A DNA stretch of 38,883 nucleotides. It comes from Paracoccaceae bacterium (lineage in GTDB: Bacteria > Pseudomonadota > Alphaproteobacteria > Rhodobacterales > Rhodobacteraceae). Of the stretch, positions 15,924 through 25,474 are shown piece by piece. Position numbers and translations under genes: made by a program. The DNA lies in assembly GCA_022822495.1 (NCBI GenBank), contig JAJEBQ010000014.1, positions 1 through 38,883 on the forward strand, read 5' to 3'. The notes beneath the pieces were generated by a model. The model had not been told where the DNA came from, did not search any database, and was given only the letters and a program-made list of their open reading frames with translations. Positions within the stretch are counted from its first letter, which is position 1. Every line of letters begins with the position of its first letter.

Positions 15924-16495
15924 CGGTCTGAGTAGTAATACTCCTCATTGGGCTGCATTGCAGTTGCGGATGCAAGCCTGTTGGTCATATTGTAAAACGC
16001 TGCTACAGCACTGATATCCCAAATATCAGCATCACAGAATCCCAAGTCTCTTAGAGCACTCCGGTCCTTTTCTTCTACCTTGAAGCTCTTTTTTGTTACT
16101 TTTTCAGCAAACTCAAGCATACCCTTTTGTCTCTCGTTGAGTTTGCAGTGTCTGAAATTAATGGCCAGTGTATCACTGAATTCTGGATCGCTGGAAAGTT
16201 TCCTAACTGCTGCACCATGAGCAACAATACAATAATGACATCGATTTACCGAAGATACAACGACAGCAATCATTTCCCGTTCAAGTTTCGAAAGCCCACT
16301 TGGTGCCAGCATTAGGTTATTATACATGGCCGTAAACGCATTTAATTTGTCGATATCAAAGGCGTATGCCTTGAGTACATTTGGTACGATTCCAAGTTTA
16401 TCCTTACAAATCTGAAAATATTTTTCCGTACTCTCAGGCAAGGGGTTAACCATCGGAAGATTCAGGGCTGTTGGCTTAGATGTAGCTTTCTTCAT
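15920..16495 (-). CDS. AhpD-like peroxidase-related protein
   Basis: 191 residues in the alkylhydroperoxidase AhpD / carboxymuconolactone decarboxylase superfamily. The CxxC redox motif is present as CHYC (86-89) in SSVNRCHYCIVAHG, with the following His of AHG completing the usual proton-relay set. The longer N-terminal part (YFQICKDKLGIVPNVLKAYA) and the C-terminal DADIWDISAVAAFYNMTNRLA match the 'uncharacterised peroxidase-related enzyme' subgroup. It probably reduces a peroxide or acts as a thiol-disulfide protein in the cytoplasm; the substrate is unknown. It is first of a same-strand trio with the OmpA-domain and MlaC-like genes, and lies 159 bases downstream of hemW. Confidence 0.9.
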   Translation of the reverse strand: MKKATSKPTALNLPMVNPLPESTEKYFQICKDKLGIVPNVLKAYAFDIDKLNAFTAMYNNLMLAPSGLSKLEREMIAVVVSSVNRCHYCIVAHGAAVRKLSSDPEFSDTLAINFRHCKLNERQKGMLEFAEKVTKKSFKVEEKDRSALRDLGFCDADIWDISAVAAFYNMTNRLASATAMQPNEEYYYSDR

Positions 16496-16654
16496 AAACT
16501 GTCCTCTCTCTGGATTTTACATGAGTTAAACTGTTTCATTCTGTTTTTCTTGAACATTGTTCATGACGAAGTAAAAAAACAAACGGAAATAACTGACGAC
16601 CGAATGGACAAGTCAATAATAGCATTTCTTATGAATTGCGTGGAGTGTTTTTTT

Positions 16655-17812
16655 CTAAGGGAATAATTGAGTTATGATCTGATTTAGGACCATTCGCCCA
16701 TTATTGCTAACAACAATGTGACCATCCAATATTTCTATCCAGCCATCCTTAACAAGTTCACTGACTCTTTGTTTGTTGAGTTTCGCCCCTGACATATTCT
16801 CAAATCTGGCAAGATTCATTCCCTTGTTTAGTCGTAACGCTGTAAGCAAATATTCTGCCCCTTGTTCCTTTTGATCAACACATTTCCGTAAATTTTCGCC
16901 AGTTCCAAGATCAAGGACATTGTCAAGCCATTGCTTGGGCTGTCGAATGGTGTTGGTTCTGTAAAGTTTGTTTTTTACATTTATTCTGCCGTGCGCACCC
17001 GGGCCAATTCCCAGGAAATTAAAATAGTCCCAATAAACCATATTGTGACGTCCTTCAAAGCCGGATTTGGCATAGTTTGAAATCTCGTATTGTATAAAAC
17101 CTTTGCTTGCGCATGTTTCCATGGTTAACTGAAACATGTCAGCAAGTGTATCATCCTTTGGTAAGCCAGGCAATTTACCAGCTGACAAGCGTTTTCCAAA
17201 TGGTGTGTCGGGTTCTATCGTCAGTTGGTAAATCGAAAGATGGTTGGGGTTAAGGGCAATGATTTGAACCAACTCATCTTCCCATTCTTCTAACGTTTGA
17301 TATTGACGACCAAACATAAAATCGAGACTAATGTTGTCGAATACCCTGTCGGCAGTTTCATAAGATTGAAGTGCTTCATTGACAGTGTGTCTGCGTCCAA
17401 GGACATTTAAATCTTTGTCATCAAGTGCCTGCATCCCCAATGAAAGCCTGTTCACACCGCAATCCTTAAATTGTTTGAATTTGATTTGTTCAACCGAGGT
17501 AGGGTTGGCTTCAAGAGTTATTTCCGGTTCCGATGCAAAAGACCACTGTGAGTCAATTTTTGCCAAAATTTTTTCTATCGTCAATGGTGCCATTAGGCTG
17601 GGAGTTCCACCTCCAAAATAAACGGAAGTGCATGGTGTGTTTACAATTTCGCTTGCTGCGTGGTCAAGTTGTCGCAGGTAAGCCTCACACCATCGATTAT
17701 GGTCAGTATTATCTACACAATAGGTGTTGAAATCACAGTAGGGACACAAGGACTCGCAAAATGGCCAGTGGATATACACACCAAAAGGCTGCCCTGAGAG
17801 ACGCTCAGTCAT
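16655..17812 (-). CDS. hemW: HemW, radical SAM heme chaperone
   Basis: About 385 residues. A radical-SAM protein related to oxygen-independent coproporphyrinogen oxidase HemN; HemW proteins bind heme and are thought to deliver it rather than oxidise porphyrinogen. The Fe-S motif is CxxxCxxC: CESLCPYC (C19, C23, C26), preceded by VYIHWPF. SAM-binding features follow, with VYFGGGTPSLM and ITLEANPTS. LSIYQLTIEPDTPF and the C-terminal HemN_C-like domain (EYLLTALRLNKGMNL) complete it. The ATG at 17812 overlaps the rdgB stop by eight bases. The open frame extends another 89 codons upstream within rdgB, but that is out-of-frame rdgB sequence and should not be used. Last gene of rph-rdgB-hemW. Confidence 0.94.
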   Translation of the reverse strand: MTERLSGQPFGVYIHWPFCESLCPYCDFNTYCVDNTDHNRWCEAYLRQLDHAASEIVNTPCTSVYFGGGTPSLMAPLTIEKILAKIDSQWSFASEPEITLEANPTSVEQIKFKQFKDCGVNRLSLGMQALDDKDLNVLGRRHTVNEALQSYETADRVFDNISLDFMFGRQYQTLEEWEDELVQIIALNPNHLSIYQLTIEPDTPFGKRLSAGKLPGLPKDDTLADMFQLTMETCASKGFIQYEISNYAKSGFEGRHNMVYWDYFNFLGIGPGAHGRINVKNKLYRTNTIRQPKQWLDNVLDLGTGENLRKCVDQKEQGAEYLLTALRLNKGMNLARFENMSGAKLNKQRVSELVKDGWIEILDGHIVVSNNGRMVLNQIITQLFP

Positions 17813-18416
17813 CAAGACAGTTTTCAGCAAATTTCTGCAGTGACAATGCCCTGTGACTAATGAGATTCTTGACCTCTTCAGGCATCTCGCCAAAAGTTTG
17901 TTGATGGCCGTCCGGTATAAAGATTGGGTCGAATCCGAAGCCAATTGTGCCCCGCATTGGCCAAACAATGTTACCCTCAACATATCCATTGAAGATTTCA
18001 TCATGCCCGTCGGGCCAGGCAATACATATGGTTGAACAGAATTTTGCTTTTCTGGGATGAGGAGCCTTTTTTTGTTCAAGCAACTCCCAAATTTTGGTCA
18101 TCGCCTTAACATAATCCCTGCCATGTGGTGTTTCGGCCCAGTCAGCAGTATACACCCCGGGTTGGTTATCAAGATCCTCAACCATCATACCACTATCGTC
18201 GGCAATCGCGGGTAATTGCGTTTGTTTAGCAACAAAATGGGCTTTGATTCTGGCATTCCCAACAAACGTTGGCTCTGTTTCAAGGGGAAGTTGCAGATTC
18301 AGATCTGCGGCACATCTGGTGGTGATTGAATGGGGGGCTAGAATAGCTTCGAATTCCTGTAATTTACGCCTGTTGTGTGTTGCAATTATCAATTCATGCG
18401 AATTCAATTTACGCAT
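17805..18416 (-). CDS. rdgB: RdgB/HAM1 non-canonical purine NTP pyrophosphatase
   Basis: Hydrolyses dITP, ITP and XTP to monophosphates, keeping deaminated purines out of DNA and RNA (EC 3.6.1.66). About 203 residues from the ATG at 18416 (MRKLNSHELIIATHN). Family motifs are THNRRKLQEF near the N-terminus, AIADDSGMMVEDLDNQPGVY, IGFGFDPIFIPDG and SHRALSLQKF. The start overlaps the rph stop by eight bases, and the stop overlaps the hemW start by eight. This tight rph-rdgB-hemW packing is common in alphaproteobacteria and indicates co-translation. Confidence 0.95.
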   Translation of the reverse strand: MRKLNSHELIIATHNRRKLQEFEAILAPHSITTRCAADLNLQLPLETEPTFVGNARIKAHFVAKQTQLPAIADDSGMMVEDLDNQPGVYTADWAETPHGRDYVKAMTKIWELLEQKKAPHPRKAKFCSTICIAWPDGHDEIFNGYVEGNIVWPMRGTIGFGFDPIFIPDGHQQTFGEMPEEVKNLISHRALSLQKFAENCLDD

Positions 18417-19134
18417 TGCCCATTTCCAAAGCCCTGTTTTGGATTTGAACCAGTTCTTTGGCTCCCTTGCCCGCAAGGTCAAGAAACTCCATTATGGATG
18501 TGGTTGGAAATGACTTATTCTCAGCTGTACATTGCACCTCAATCAGTTCACCCGTCGAGGTAAAAACAAAATTACCATCAACTTCGGCATTAGAATCTTC
18601 ATCATAATCAAGGTCCAGGATATGCCTTCCCGCATGAATTCCGCAGGAAATGGCGATAACTTGCTGGCTCAGAGGATCCCGATGAATGAATCCCTTCTGC
18701 AGCAAGTTATTTACAGCCAACCTTAAAGCCACCCATCCTCCAGTTATGGATGCACATCTGGTTCCACCATCTGCTTGTATTACATCACAATCGACAATTA
18801 TTTGCCGTTCACCCATACTTGAAAAATTTACACCTGCACGAAGCGACCTTCCGATCAATCTTTGTATTTCCAAGGTACGACCCGGGACAGTTGTTCCACG
18901 ACCATCACGTCTGTTTCTTTCGTGGGTTGCTCTCGGCAATAGGGAATATTCCGCCGAAATCCACCCAAGACCTGTTCGTCGACGAAAAAATGGCACTTTA
19001 TCCTCTAGTGATGCTGTGCAGAGGACCTTGGTATGGCCACAGGTGTACAGGCATGAACCCTCAGCGTATCGATTAACGTCTATGTCAATTGTAACCGACC
19101 TTAATTCATCGGTTTTTCTGTTTGATAATCGCAT
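18409..19134 (-). CDS. rph: Ribonuclease PH
   Basis: Phosphorolytic 3'-exoribonuclease that trims tRNA precursors (EC 2.7.7.56). 241 residues, normal length, with the expected hexamer-forming RNase PH fold. Conserved stretches include GHTKVLCTASLEDKVPFF, WISAEYSLLPRATHERNRRD, PGRTLEIQRLIGRSLRA, DCDVIQADGGTRCASITG and the C-terminal EVDGNFVFTSTGELIEVQ. It is transcribed divergently from hrcA across about 270 bases and is first in the rph-rdgB-hemW group. The rph/hrcA back-to-back arrangement is a well-known alphaproteobacterial synteny. Confidence 0.96.
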   Translation of the reverse strand: MRLSNRKTDELRSVTIDIDVNRYAEGSCLYTCGHTKVLCTASLEDKVPFFRRRTGLGWISAEYSLLPRATHERNRRDGRGTTVPGRTLEIQRLIGRSLRAGVNFSSMGERQIIVDCDVIQADGGTRCASITGGWVALRLAVNNLLQKGFIHRDPLSQQVIAISCGIHAGRHILDLDYDEDSNAEVDGNFVFTSTGELIEVQCTAENKSFPTTSIMEFLDLAGKGAKELVQIQNRALEMGNA

Positions 19135-19337
19135 AATTTTTCATTTCATTTCTGTTTTGAACTGTTTGCTTAGTTAGCAATATAATTGACGAAGAGTGCG
19201 CAACAAACTTCGCATTGTATTCATATTTTTTTGATTTGTCACAATATAAAATAACCGACCCAATTTTGTTGGATTTGATAAAGCCCTTACCGTTCATGAG
19301 ACTTAATAATCATGAAGCCATAAGAATGTTGAATTTT

Positions 19338-19366
19338 TTGACATTGTAAGGTTAAAATAATTAAAT
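19338..19366 (+). promoter_or_regulatory. Sigma-70-type promoter of hrcA-grpE
   Basis: A perfect TTGACA (19338-19343), a 17-base spacer and TTAAAT (19361-19366) lie 36 bases before the hrcA start. No RpoH-type element and no CIRCE inverted repeat were seen in this intergenic region. Confidence 0.6.
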
Positions 19367-19402
19367 AGACCTCCCCTTAATTCGTTCAAATAGGCTGAAA
19401 AG

Positions 19403-20470
19403 GTGAGCAAAGAAGAAATTCTGGATATTCTGGATCAAAGAAATACTGAAATATTTTCGTATCTGGTTGAGTCGTATTTGTTTACCGGATCGCCTGTGGG
19501 TTCACGGACCATTTCCAAAGATTTGTCCACTAAAATTTCTCCAGCAACTGTCAGAAATGTCATGCATGACTTGGAACGTTTGGGGTTGTTGGAAAGTCCA
19601 CATGTTTCTTCAGGACGTATTCCCACCATCCTGGGACTAAGATTGTTTGTCGACGAGTTTTTGGAAATCGGGGATATTGATCCTGAGGACAAAAAGAAAT
19701 TCTCGGGAGTTTGTGCCAAGGGGGACGAAAATCTCAATTTCTCCCTTGATCGCATTGGATCACTTCTTTCCAAATTAACCCAAAGTGCCAGCTTGGTCTT
19801 GATGCCTAAAAAAGAGTCTACAGTCAAGCATGTCGAATTCCTTAGCCTTGGCAATGATAGAGCTTTGGTCGTTATGGTAATGGCAGACGGGTCCATCGAA
19901 AATCGTGTCTTCTCACCTCCCAGAGGCCTGACAACCTCAATTCTGACTGAAGCAGCCAATTACGTAAATTCCATTTTGGATGGCAAAAGCATTACCGAAA
20001 TCAAATACCTGATTGGCAGGGATATCGCCGAACGAAAAAATAAATTGGATGAAATCACAACCGATCTGGTTGAGCGTGGATTGGCCTTTTGGGACAAACC
20101 CGGTGAGCACCAGGAGCGCCTGATTGTCAGAGGAAGGTCCAATTTGCTGGAGGATGACGATGGTGCCATTGACTTTGAACAGGTACGAGTGTTGTTTGAT
20201 GACCTGGAAAGAAAAAAAGAAATTTCCAATATCTTGGAATTGATAGAAGAGGGGCAAGGTGTAAAGATCTTTATTGGTTCCGAAAATAAACTATTTTCGA
20301 TGTCAGGTTCAACTTTGGTTGCTGCACCCTATATTAACTCCGAAGGTAATATAGTCGGGGCTTTGGGGGTTATCGGACCAACGCGATTGAATTACGGCAG
20401 AATAGTTCCAATCGTTGATTATACAGCTCAACTTGTTGGTAAACTCATTACCGAAAAATCTGAATTATAA
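19403..20470 (+). CDS. hrcA: Heat-inducible transcription repressor HrcA
   Basis: Represses chaperone genes by binding the CIRCE inverted repeat; GroEL normally helps it fold. 355 residues, starting at a GTG at 19403. The N-terminal winged-helix region contains YLVESYLFTGSPVGSRTIS, followed by SPATVRNVMHDLERLGLLESPHVSSGRIPT, the DNA-binding signature. The C-terminal dimerisation domain has IFIGSENKLFSMSGSTLVAAPY, then GALGVIGPTRLNYGRIVPIVDY. It forms an operon with grpE 17 bases downstream. CIRCE was not found in this window, including upstream of dnaK, so its target (often groESL) must lie elsewhere. Confidence 0.95.
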   Translation: MSKEEILDILDQRNTEIFSYLVESYLFTGSPVGSRTISKDLSTKISPATVRNVMHDLERLGLLESPHVSSGRIPTILGLRLFVDEFLEIGDIDPEDKKKFSGVCAKGDENLNFSLDRIGSLLSKLTQSASLVLMPKKESTVKHVEFLSLGNDRALVVMVMADGSIENRVFSPPRGLTTSILTEAANYVNSILDGKSITEIKYLIGRDIAERKNKLDEITTDLVERGLAFWDKPGEHQERLIVRGRSNLLEDDDGAIDFEQVRVLFDDLERKKEISNILELIEEGQGVKIFIGSENKLFSMSGSTLVAAPYINSEGNIVGALGVIGPTRLNYGRIVPIVDYTAQLVGKLITEKSEL

Positions 20471-20487
20471 AAGGTTATTTGATAGCT

Positions 20488-21186
20488 ATGAACACAGACG
20501 AGGGAAAAAAACCTGATCAAGAAGAGAAACAGGTTACAGGAAATGGACAGGGTATACCTAAAACCCTTACCATTAATGGTGAAGGTCCTGAGCTTGAGGA
20601 CGATGCTCAAGTAAGTGATGAAACTGAACAAGAAAAAGAAGACGACCAAAAACCGACAGGTTTACTGGAAAGTGCCAAGAAAATGATTGAACTTCTTACC
20701 AGCGAAAAAAAACACCTGAGAGAGGAAAACGATCAGTTAAAGCGAAATCTGGCCAATGAACGCGATAAATTTCGCCGCCTGGAAAAGAAGGTGGGTGAGA
20801 ACCAAAAATATGACGGCATCAGATTGGCTAGAGACATTTTATCGACACATGATAATCTTATCAGAGCCATTGAGGTTGGGGAAGAAAACAATCCCGACAA
20901 CCTTGCCGCCTGGGTTGAAGGTATCAAGGTTGTTCAGAAGGAGTTAAGATCCACCTTGAACCGAAGTAACATTCAGGAAATCATTCCCGAAGTTGGTGAT
21001 CCCTTTGATCATAACAACCATAATGCCCTGTATTACGCACCCGTGCCCGGATTTGAAGATGGCCAAATTACAGAAGTGCAACAAACCGGGTTCAAATTCC
21101 ATAATCGCTTACTTCGCCCCGCTCAGGTTGGGGTTGCAGAAAACTATCCTGTTGAGGCAGAATCCGAAGAGGAACAAGAGGATTAA
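20488..21186 (+). CDS. grpE: Nucleotide exchange factor GrpE
   Basis: Drives ADP release from DnaK, completing the DnaK-DnaJ-GrpE cycle whose other members are at the right end of this window. About 232 residues from ATG 20488 (MNTDEGKKPD); an upstream in-frame start at 20479 adds three. A long acidic, disordered N-terminal tail of ~70 residues precedes a coiled coil (SEKKHLREENDQLKRNLANE) and the GrpE beta domain with GVEMVQKEL-like VEGIKVVQKEL, then GDPFDHNNHNALYY and the closing FKFHNRLLRPAQVGVAE. The tail is longer than in E. coli GrpE. Confidence 0.95.
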   Translation: MNTDEGKKPDQEEKQVTGNGQGIPKTLTINGEGPELEDDAQVSDETEQEKEDDQKPTGLLESAKKMIELLTSEKKHLREENDQLKRNLANERDKFRRLEKKVGENQKYDGIRLARDILSTHDNLIRAIEVGEENNPDNLAAWVEGIKVVQKELRSTLNRSNIQEIIPEVGDPFDHNNHNALYYAPVPGFEDGQITEVQQTGFKFHNRLLRPAQVGVAENYPVEAESEEEQED

Positions 21187-21279
21187 ACTTTTATTCGAAC
21201 TGAATTGCATCATTCTGATATCGAACAGACGCAGTTGTTCATAAATGGGTCTTCTGGTTATACTTAGGCAAGGCATGCT

Positions 21280-22791
21280 ATGACCAACGCTCTTTATTCC
21301 GAACTTTTCGGTGTACATTCAGGGCAAAAATCACCATTTATTTTTTCACCAGACGGCACCATCGTTACCTACGAGGACTTCATCAAACTGGGAAGCCGGT
21401 ATGCCCATGTCCTGAATCGTTTAGGTCTGGTGCCTGGTGACAGATTGCTGGTTCAGATTGAAAAATCTCCCCAGGCTCTGGCCTTGTATGCTGCCTGCAT
21501 CCAAACGGGAATTATATTTCTTCCGCTTAACCCAGCCTACGCAGCTGAGGAACTCACCTACTTCGTCAAGGACAGTGAGCCATCCCTTGTTGTTTGCGAT
21601 GCAAATAGCCCTCTTGTCCATGACTCCCATGCCGATCTCTTGGATGCCAGAGTTGAAACATTAAATCAGAATGGTAGTGGGTCACTTACGGCCGAAACCA
21701 AAGGAATGCCAAGTCGTTATCAAACTGTTGCTAGGAGCAGTGATGATCTCGTTGCCCTTCTTTATACCTCGGGGACCACCGGTAGACCCAAAGGGGCCAT
21801 GCTAACACAGGAAAACCTTTTGTCCAACGCTCATGTGCTTAAAAAACTTTGGGCATTTGAATCTTCCGATGTTTTGCTCCATGCATTGCCGATATTTCAT
21901 TCTCACGGCCTTTTTGTTGCCACTAATGTTACCTTGTTGTCTGGGGGGTTACTCATCTTCCTACCCAAGTTTGACCGGGAAGAAATCATCAAATACATCC
22001 CAATGGCCACGGCAATGATGGGAGTACCAACATTTTATACCCGCCTTTTGAATTCTCCCGACCTGACCAAGGAACTTACTCGGAATATGAGGTTGTTTGT
22101 TTCTGGGAGTGCGCCCCTTTTGGCAGAAACCCATAAGCAATTTGAACAGCGAACAGGACATAGCATACTCGAACGCTATGGGCTTACTGAAACCAGTATG
22201 AACACTTCAAACCCTTACTCGGGGGAACGTAGACCTGGCACAGTCGGGTTTCCCCTGCCTGGAATCGAGGTTAAAATTACAGATACATGGACTGGTCAGA
22301 AGGTATCACCAGGTGAAATAGGACAGATTGAGATCCGTGGGCCCAATGTATGCAAGGGATATTGGCGAAGACCCAATCAAACAGCCAAAGAATTTCAACC
22401 TGATGGGTTTTTCATTACAGGGGATCTCGGCAAAGTCGATTCTGATGGGTTTTTGCATATTGAAGGGCGCAACAAAGATCTCATTATTTCTGGTGGATAC
22501 AATGTTTACCCGAAAGAAATTGAACTTTTTCTTGACAGGCAACCTGGAGTCCTTGAGAGTGTTGTTATCGGCGTCCCCCATTCCGATTTTGGAGAGGCCG
22601 TGGTTGGATTGCTTGTGCCCAACAAAAATGCCAATCCAGATCTGTCCGCCATTACTTCAGCTGCTTCAGTATTCCTGGCGCGTTACAAACATCCAAAAAA
22701 ACTTCTTGTGGTCAAAGCCCTGCCTCGCAATACAATGGGGAAGGTCCAGAAAAATGTATTGCGCGCTGAATACAACAAACTATTCAACTGA
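21280..22791 (+). CDS. matB: Malonyl-CoA synthetase (MatB-like acyl-CoA ligase)
   Basis: 503-residue adenylate-forming enzyme (ANL family) that would activate malonate to malonyl-CoA. The P-loop-like motif is LLYTSGTTGRPKGAML. HALPIFHSHGLFVATN, the A5 motif ERYGLTETSMNTSNPYSGERRPGTVGFPLPG, TGDLGKVDSDGFLHIEGR, and the catalytic lysine in LPRNTMGKVQKN all follow. The YGxTETxMNxSNPYxGxRRPGTVG block is typical of malonyl-CoA synthetases rather than medium-chain ligases; a methylmalonyl substrate is also possible. It has AAGG six bases before the ATG, lies 93 bases after grpE, and ends 10 bases from the convergent mutS. No malonyl-CoA decarboxylase is adjacent. Confidence 0.85.
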   Translation: MTNALYSELFGVHSGQKSPFIFSPDGTIVTYEDFIKLGSRYAHVLNRLGLVPGDRLLVQIEKSPQALALYAACIQTGIIFLPLNPAYAAEELTYFVKDSEPSLVVCDANSPLVHDSHADLLDARVETLNQNGSGSLTAETKGMPSRYQTVARSSDDLVALLYTSGTTGRPKGAMLTQENLLSNAHVLKKLWAFESSDVLLHALPIFHSHGLFVATNVTLLSGGLLIFLPKFDREEIIKYIPMATAMMGVPTFYTRLLNSPDLTKELTRNMRLFVSGSAPLLAETHKQFEQRTGHSILERYGLTETSMNTSNPYSGERRPGTVGFPLPGIEVKITDTWTGQKVSPGEIGQIEIRGPNVCKGYWRRPNQTAKEFQPDGFFITGDLGKVDSDGFLHIEGRNKDLIISGGYNVYPKEIELFLDRQPGVLESVVIGVPHSDFGEAVVGLLVPNKNANPDLSAITSAASVFLARYKHPKKLLVVKALPRNTMGKVQKNVLRAEYNKLFN

Positions 22792-22801
22792 AACTGAAAA
22801 T

Positions 22802-25474
22802 TTATTTACCCACAACCCCATCAATTTTGGATTGTGTTTCCTTTAGTTCGTAAAGGAGTGAAAGGGCTTCCAGTGGTGTAAGTGTATCTGGATTTAAATT
22901 CTTGATTTTGTTCTCTAAAGGGGAGATCTTAATTTTATCCAGCTTTTCTTCAAACAACGAAGAAGATGTAAACAAGGGAAGTTCCTGATACAAGGAAAGG
23001 ATGTTATCCTGGCTTTTGCCCTTGGGGTGTTCCAATTTTTTCAGGATAGAACTCGCTCGGTTCACGACCACTCTGGGCAGACCAGCCAATTTGGCAACCT
23101 GAACACCATACGACCTGTCGGCCGAGCCTTCAGCGACCTCATGCAGAAAGATCACATCACCTTCCCATTCTTTGACTTTGATGGTCAAATTATAGAGCTT
23201 TGGCAGTCGATTGGACAATTCAGTCAATTCATGGAAATGGGTGGCAAAAAGAGTCCGACACTTGATTTTGTCGTGAATGTACTCCAATGTGGCCCATGCT
23301 ATTGACAGGCCATCAAAGGTTGCTGTGCCTCTTCCGATTTCATCGAGTATAACTAATGTTCTTTGATCGGCCTGGTTCAATATTGAGGCTGTTTCAACCA
23401 TCTCAACCATGAAGGTTGATCTCCCCTTGGCCAGTTCGTCGGCGGCTCCAACTCTGGAAAACAGCTGAGACAGAACACCTATTCTGGCTTTTTTTGCAGG
23501 TACGAAAGATCCTATCTGTGCCATTAGAGCCAAAAGAGCATTTTGTCGAAGATAGGTCGATTTTCCTGCCATATTTGGTCCCGTTAACAGGATTATCCGA
23601 CCATCCTCACTAATATTGCAATCATTGGTTACAAAAGGGTTTTGGTTATTCCTTCTAAGTGATTGTTCGACAACCGGGTGTCTGCCTGCAATAATTTCCA
23701 AATCACAACTTTCATCAAGTACCGGTTTGCACCAGTCATTGGCATGGGCTATTTCGGCCAAGCTTGAAATAACATCCAGTTCGGAGAGGGTATCAGCAAT
23801 CAAAAAGATATCATTGGCATGGGTTATAATTTCTTCACGAAAATGCTCAAACAACGCCAACTCAATTTCAACAGCTCTTTGTTGGGCGTTTACTATTCGT
23901 GATTCCAGTTCGGCAAGCTCAGTTGTTGTGAAGCGACAAGTGGTAGAGGTCGATTGGCGGTGGATAAATACCTCGGACAATGGTTTTGAAAGCATCTTCG
24001 AGTAAAATGATGATGATGCTTCAACGTAATAACCCAACACCCTGTTGAAACGAACCTTTATTTTGGGATTATCCGCCAATTTAGCGTATTTCTTTTCCAA
24101 TTCGGCAACGACCATCCTGGTTTCATCACGAAGTTTTCTGGTTTCATCCAACTCGGAATTATAACCCTTGGCAATAAAATTCCCGTCCTTGGCCGTAATA
24201 GGGACATCAGATACCATGGCTTGGGTTAATTCTGCGGCAAGATTTTTCAGCTTTTTGAGAAAGCCAAGAGAGGTCTTAAGTTGTTCTGACACTTTTTTCA
24301 TTGCCTGAATTTCCTGCTCGATGAGGAATGCCTGATTAATTCCGATCTTTATAGCATTTAGATCTCTTGGGTTGCCACGTTCCAAACCAAGTCTTGACAG
24401 GGACCGCTGAAGGTCGGGTACCATTTTCAATTTGTCCCGCACTTCCCTGCGGGCATCTGGTTGGGAATAAAAGTTCCCTACTTCATTTTGTCTTCTTGCT
24501 ATGAGACCCAAATTGGTTGATGGGTTTGCCAACCACTTTTCAATCATTCTTGCCCCACTTGCTGTTTTTGTCTGATCCATGACAGACAAAAGAGTGTTCT
24601 CTTTACCGCCGGCCAGGTTTCTGGAAATTTCTAGGTTTTTTCTTGTGGCGGAATCAATTTGAAGCGTATCTTCTGACTTTTCCTTGATTGGAAATTGCAA
24701 CTTGGGAATTTTACCGTGCTGAGTCATATCCAGATAGGCAATTATTGCACCCAAACATGATAATTCTGACCTTTGGAACTGGCCAAAGGCATCCAAAGTA
24801 ACGACTTCAAAAAGTTCCACCAAACGATTTTTAGCCGTCAAACTTTCAAAGTGAATGTCGGCAATTGGTGTATGTGCGTCTGTTGTCCCTTTGATAACGG
24901 TTAATAATTGGGCTGAAAAAGATTCGGGGTAAAGAACTTCCTTTGGGGCTATTCTTGAGAGATGGGAAGAAAGATTGATTAAGGGGAAACTTGTCACATT
25001 AAAGCTTCCAGATGATATATCTGCCCATGCCAAAGAAATGGAATTTCGAATTCGGTGAATTGCCGCAATGTAATTGTTTTGATCCGCAGCCAGGAGGGAG
25101 TCTTCCGTAAGGGTTCCCGGTGTAATAACCCGAACCACCTCTCTTCGAACGATTGCCTTATGACCTCTTTTTTTTGCTTCGGCAGGATTTTCAAGCTGTT
25201 CGCAAACCGCAACTCTAAACCCCCTGCGGATCAATTGTTGCAGGTATTGATCTGCCGAGTGAACTGGAACGCCACACATGGGGATGTCTGTATCGTTTGT
25301 CTTTCCCCTTTTGGTAAGGGCTATATCCAATGCTTCCGAGGCAGCAATAGCATCCTCAAAAAACATTTCGTAGAAATCACCCATGCGATAGAATAAAAGC
25401 GCATCTTTGTGATGGCTCTTGATCTCGTGATATTGTACCATCATGGGGGTTAATTGTTGCTTTTTCTTACTCAT
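22802..25474 (-). CDS. mutS: DNA mismatch repair protein MutS
   Basis: Recognises mismatches and small insertion-deletion loops. 890 residues. The N-terminal mismatch-binding domain begins TPMMVQYHEIKSHHKDALLFYRMGDFYEMFFEDA, including the Phe-x-Glu wedge in GDFYEMF. The ABC-type ATPase domain has Walker A GPNMAGKSTYLRQ, the signature around STFMVEMVETA and Walker B VILDEIGRGTATFDG, then FATHFHEL. A C-terminal tail follows. It is monocistronic as far as seen, convergent with matB. Its state matters for the G10 tract at 395-404, because loss of MutS raises slippage at homopolymers; this copy looks intact. Confidence 0.97.
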   Translation of the reverse strand: MSKKKQQLTPMMVQYHEIKSHHKDALLFYRMGDFYEMFFEDAIAASEALDIALTKRGKTNDTDIPMCGVPVHSADQYLQQLIRRGFRVAVCEQLENPAEAKKRGHKAIVRREVVRVITPGTLTEDSLLAADQNNYIAAIHRIRNSISLAWADISSGSFNVTSFPLINLSSHLSRIAPKEVLYPESFSAQLLTVIKGTTDAHTPIADIHFESLTAKNRLVELFEVVTLDAFGQFQRSELSCLGAIIAYLDMTQHGKIPKLQFPIKEKSEDTLQIDSATRKNLEISRNLAGGKENTLLSVMDQTKTASGARMIEKWLANPSTNLGLIARRQNEVGNFYSQPDARREVRDKLKMVPDLQRSLSRLGLERGNPRDLNAIKIGINQAFLIEQEIQAMKKVSEQLKTSLGFLKKLKNLAAELTQAMVSDVPITAKDGNFIAKGYNSELDETRKLRDETRMVVAELEKKYAKLADNPKIKVRFNRVLGYYVEASSSFYSKMLSKPLSEVFIHRQSTSTTCRFTTTELAELESRIVNAQQRAVEIELALFEHFREEIITHANDIFLIADTLSELDVISSLAEIAHANDWCKPVLDESCDLEIIAGRHPVVEQSLRRNNQNPFVTNDCNISEDGRIILLTGPNMAGKSTYLRQNALLALMAQIGSFVPAKKARIGVLSQLFSRVGAADELAKGRSTFMVEMVETASILNQADQRTLVILDEIGRGTATFDGLSIAWATLEYIHDKIKCRTLFATHFHELTELSNRLPKLYNLTIKVKEWEGDVIFLHEVAEGSADRSYGVQVAKLAGLPRVVVNRASSILKKLEHPKGKSQDNILSLYQELPLFTSSSLFEEKLDKIKISPLENKIKNLNPDTLTPLEALSLLYELKETQSKIDGVVGK

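Noticed and set aside
17813..18079. An 89-codon N-terminal extension of HemW
   Set aside because: It is out-of-frame rdgB sequence with no similarity to HemW; the family start matches MTERLSGQPFGVYIHWPF at 17812.
19135..19402. A CIRCE element between rph and hrcA
   Set aside because: No TTAGCACTC-N9-GAGTGCTAA-like inverted repeat could be found on either strand.
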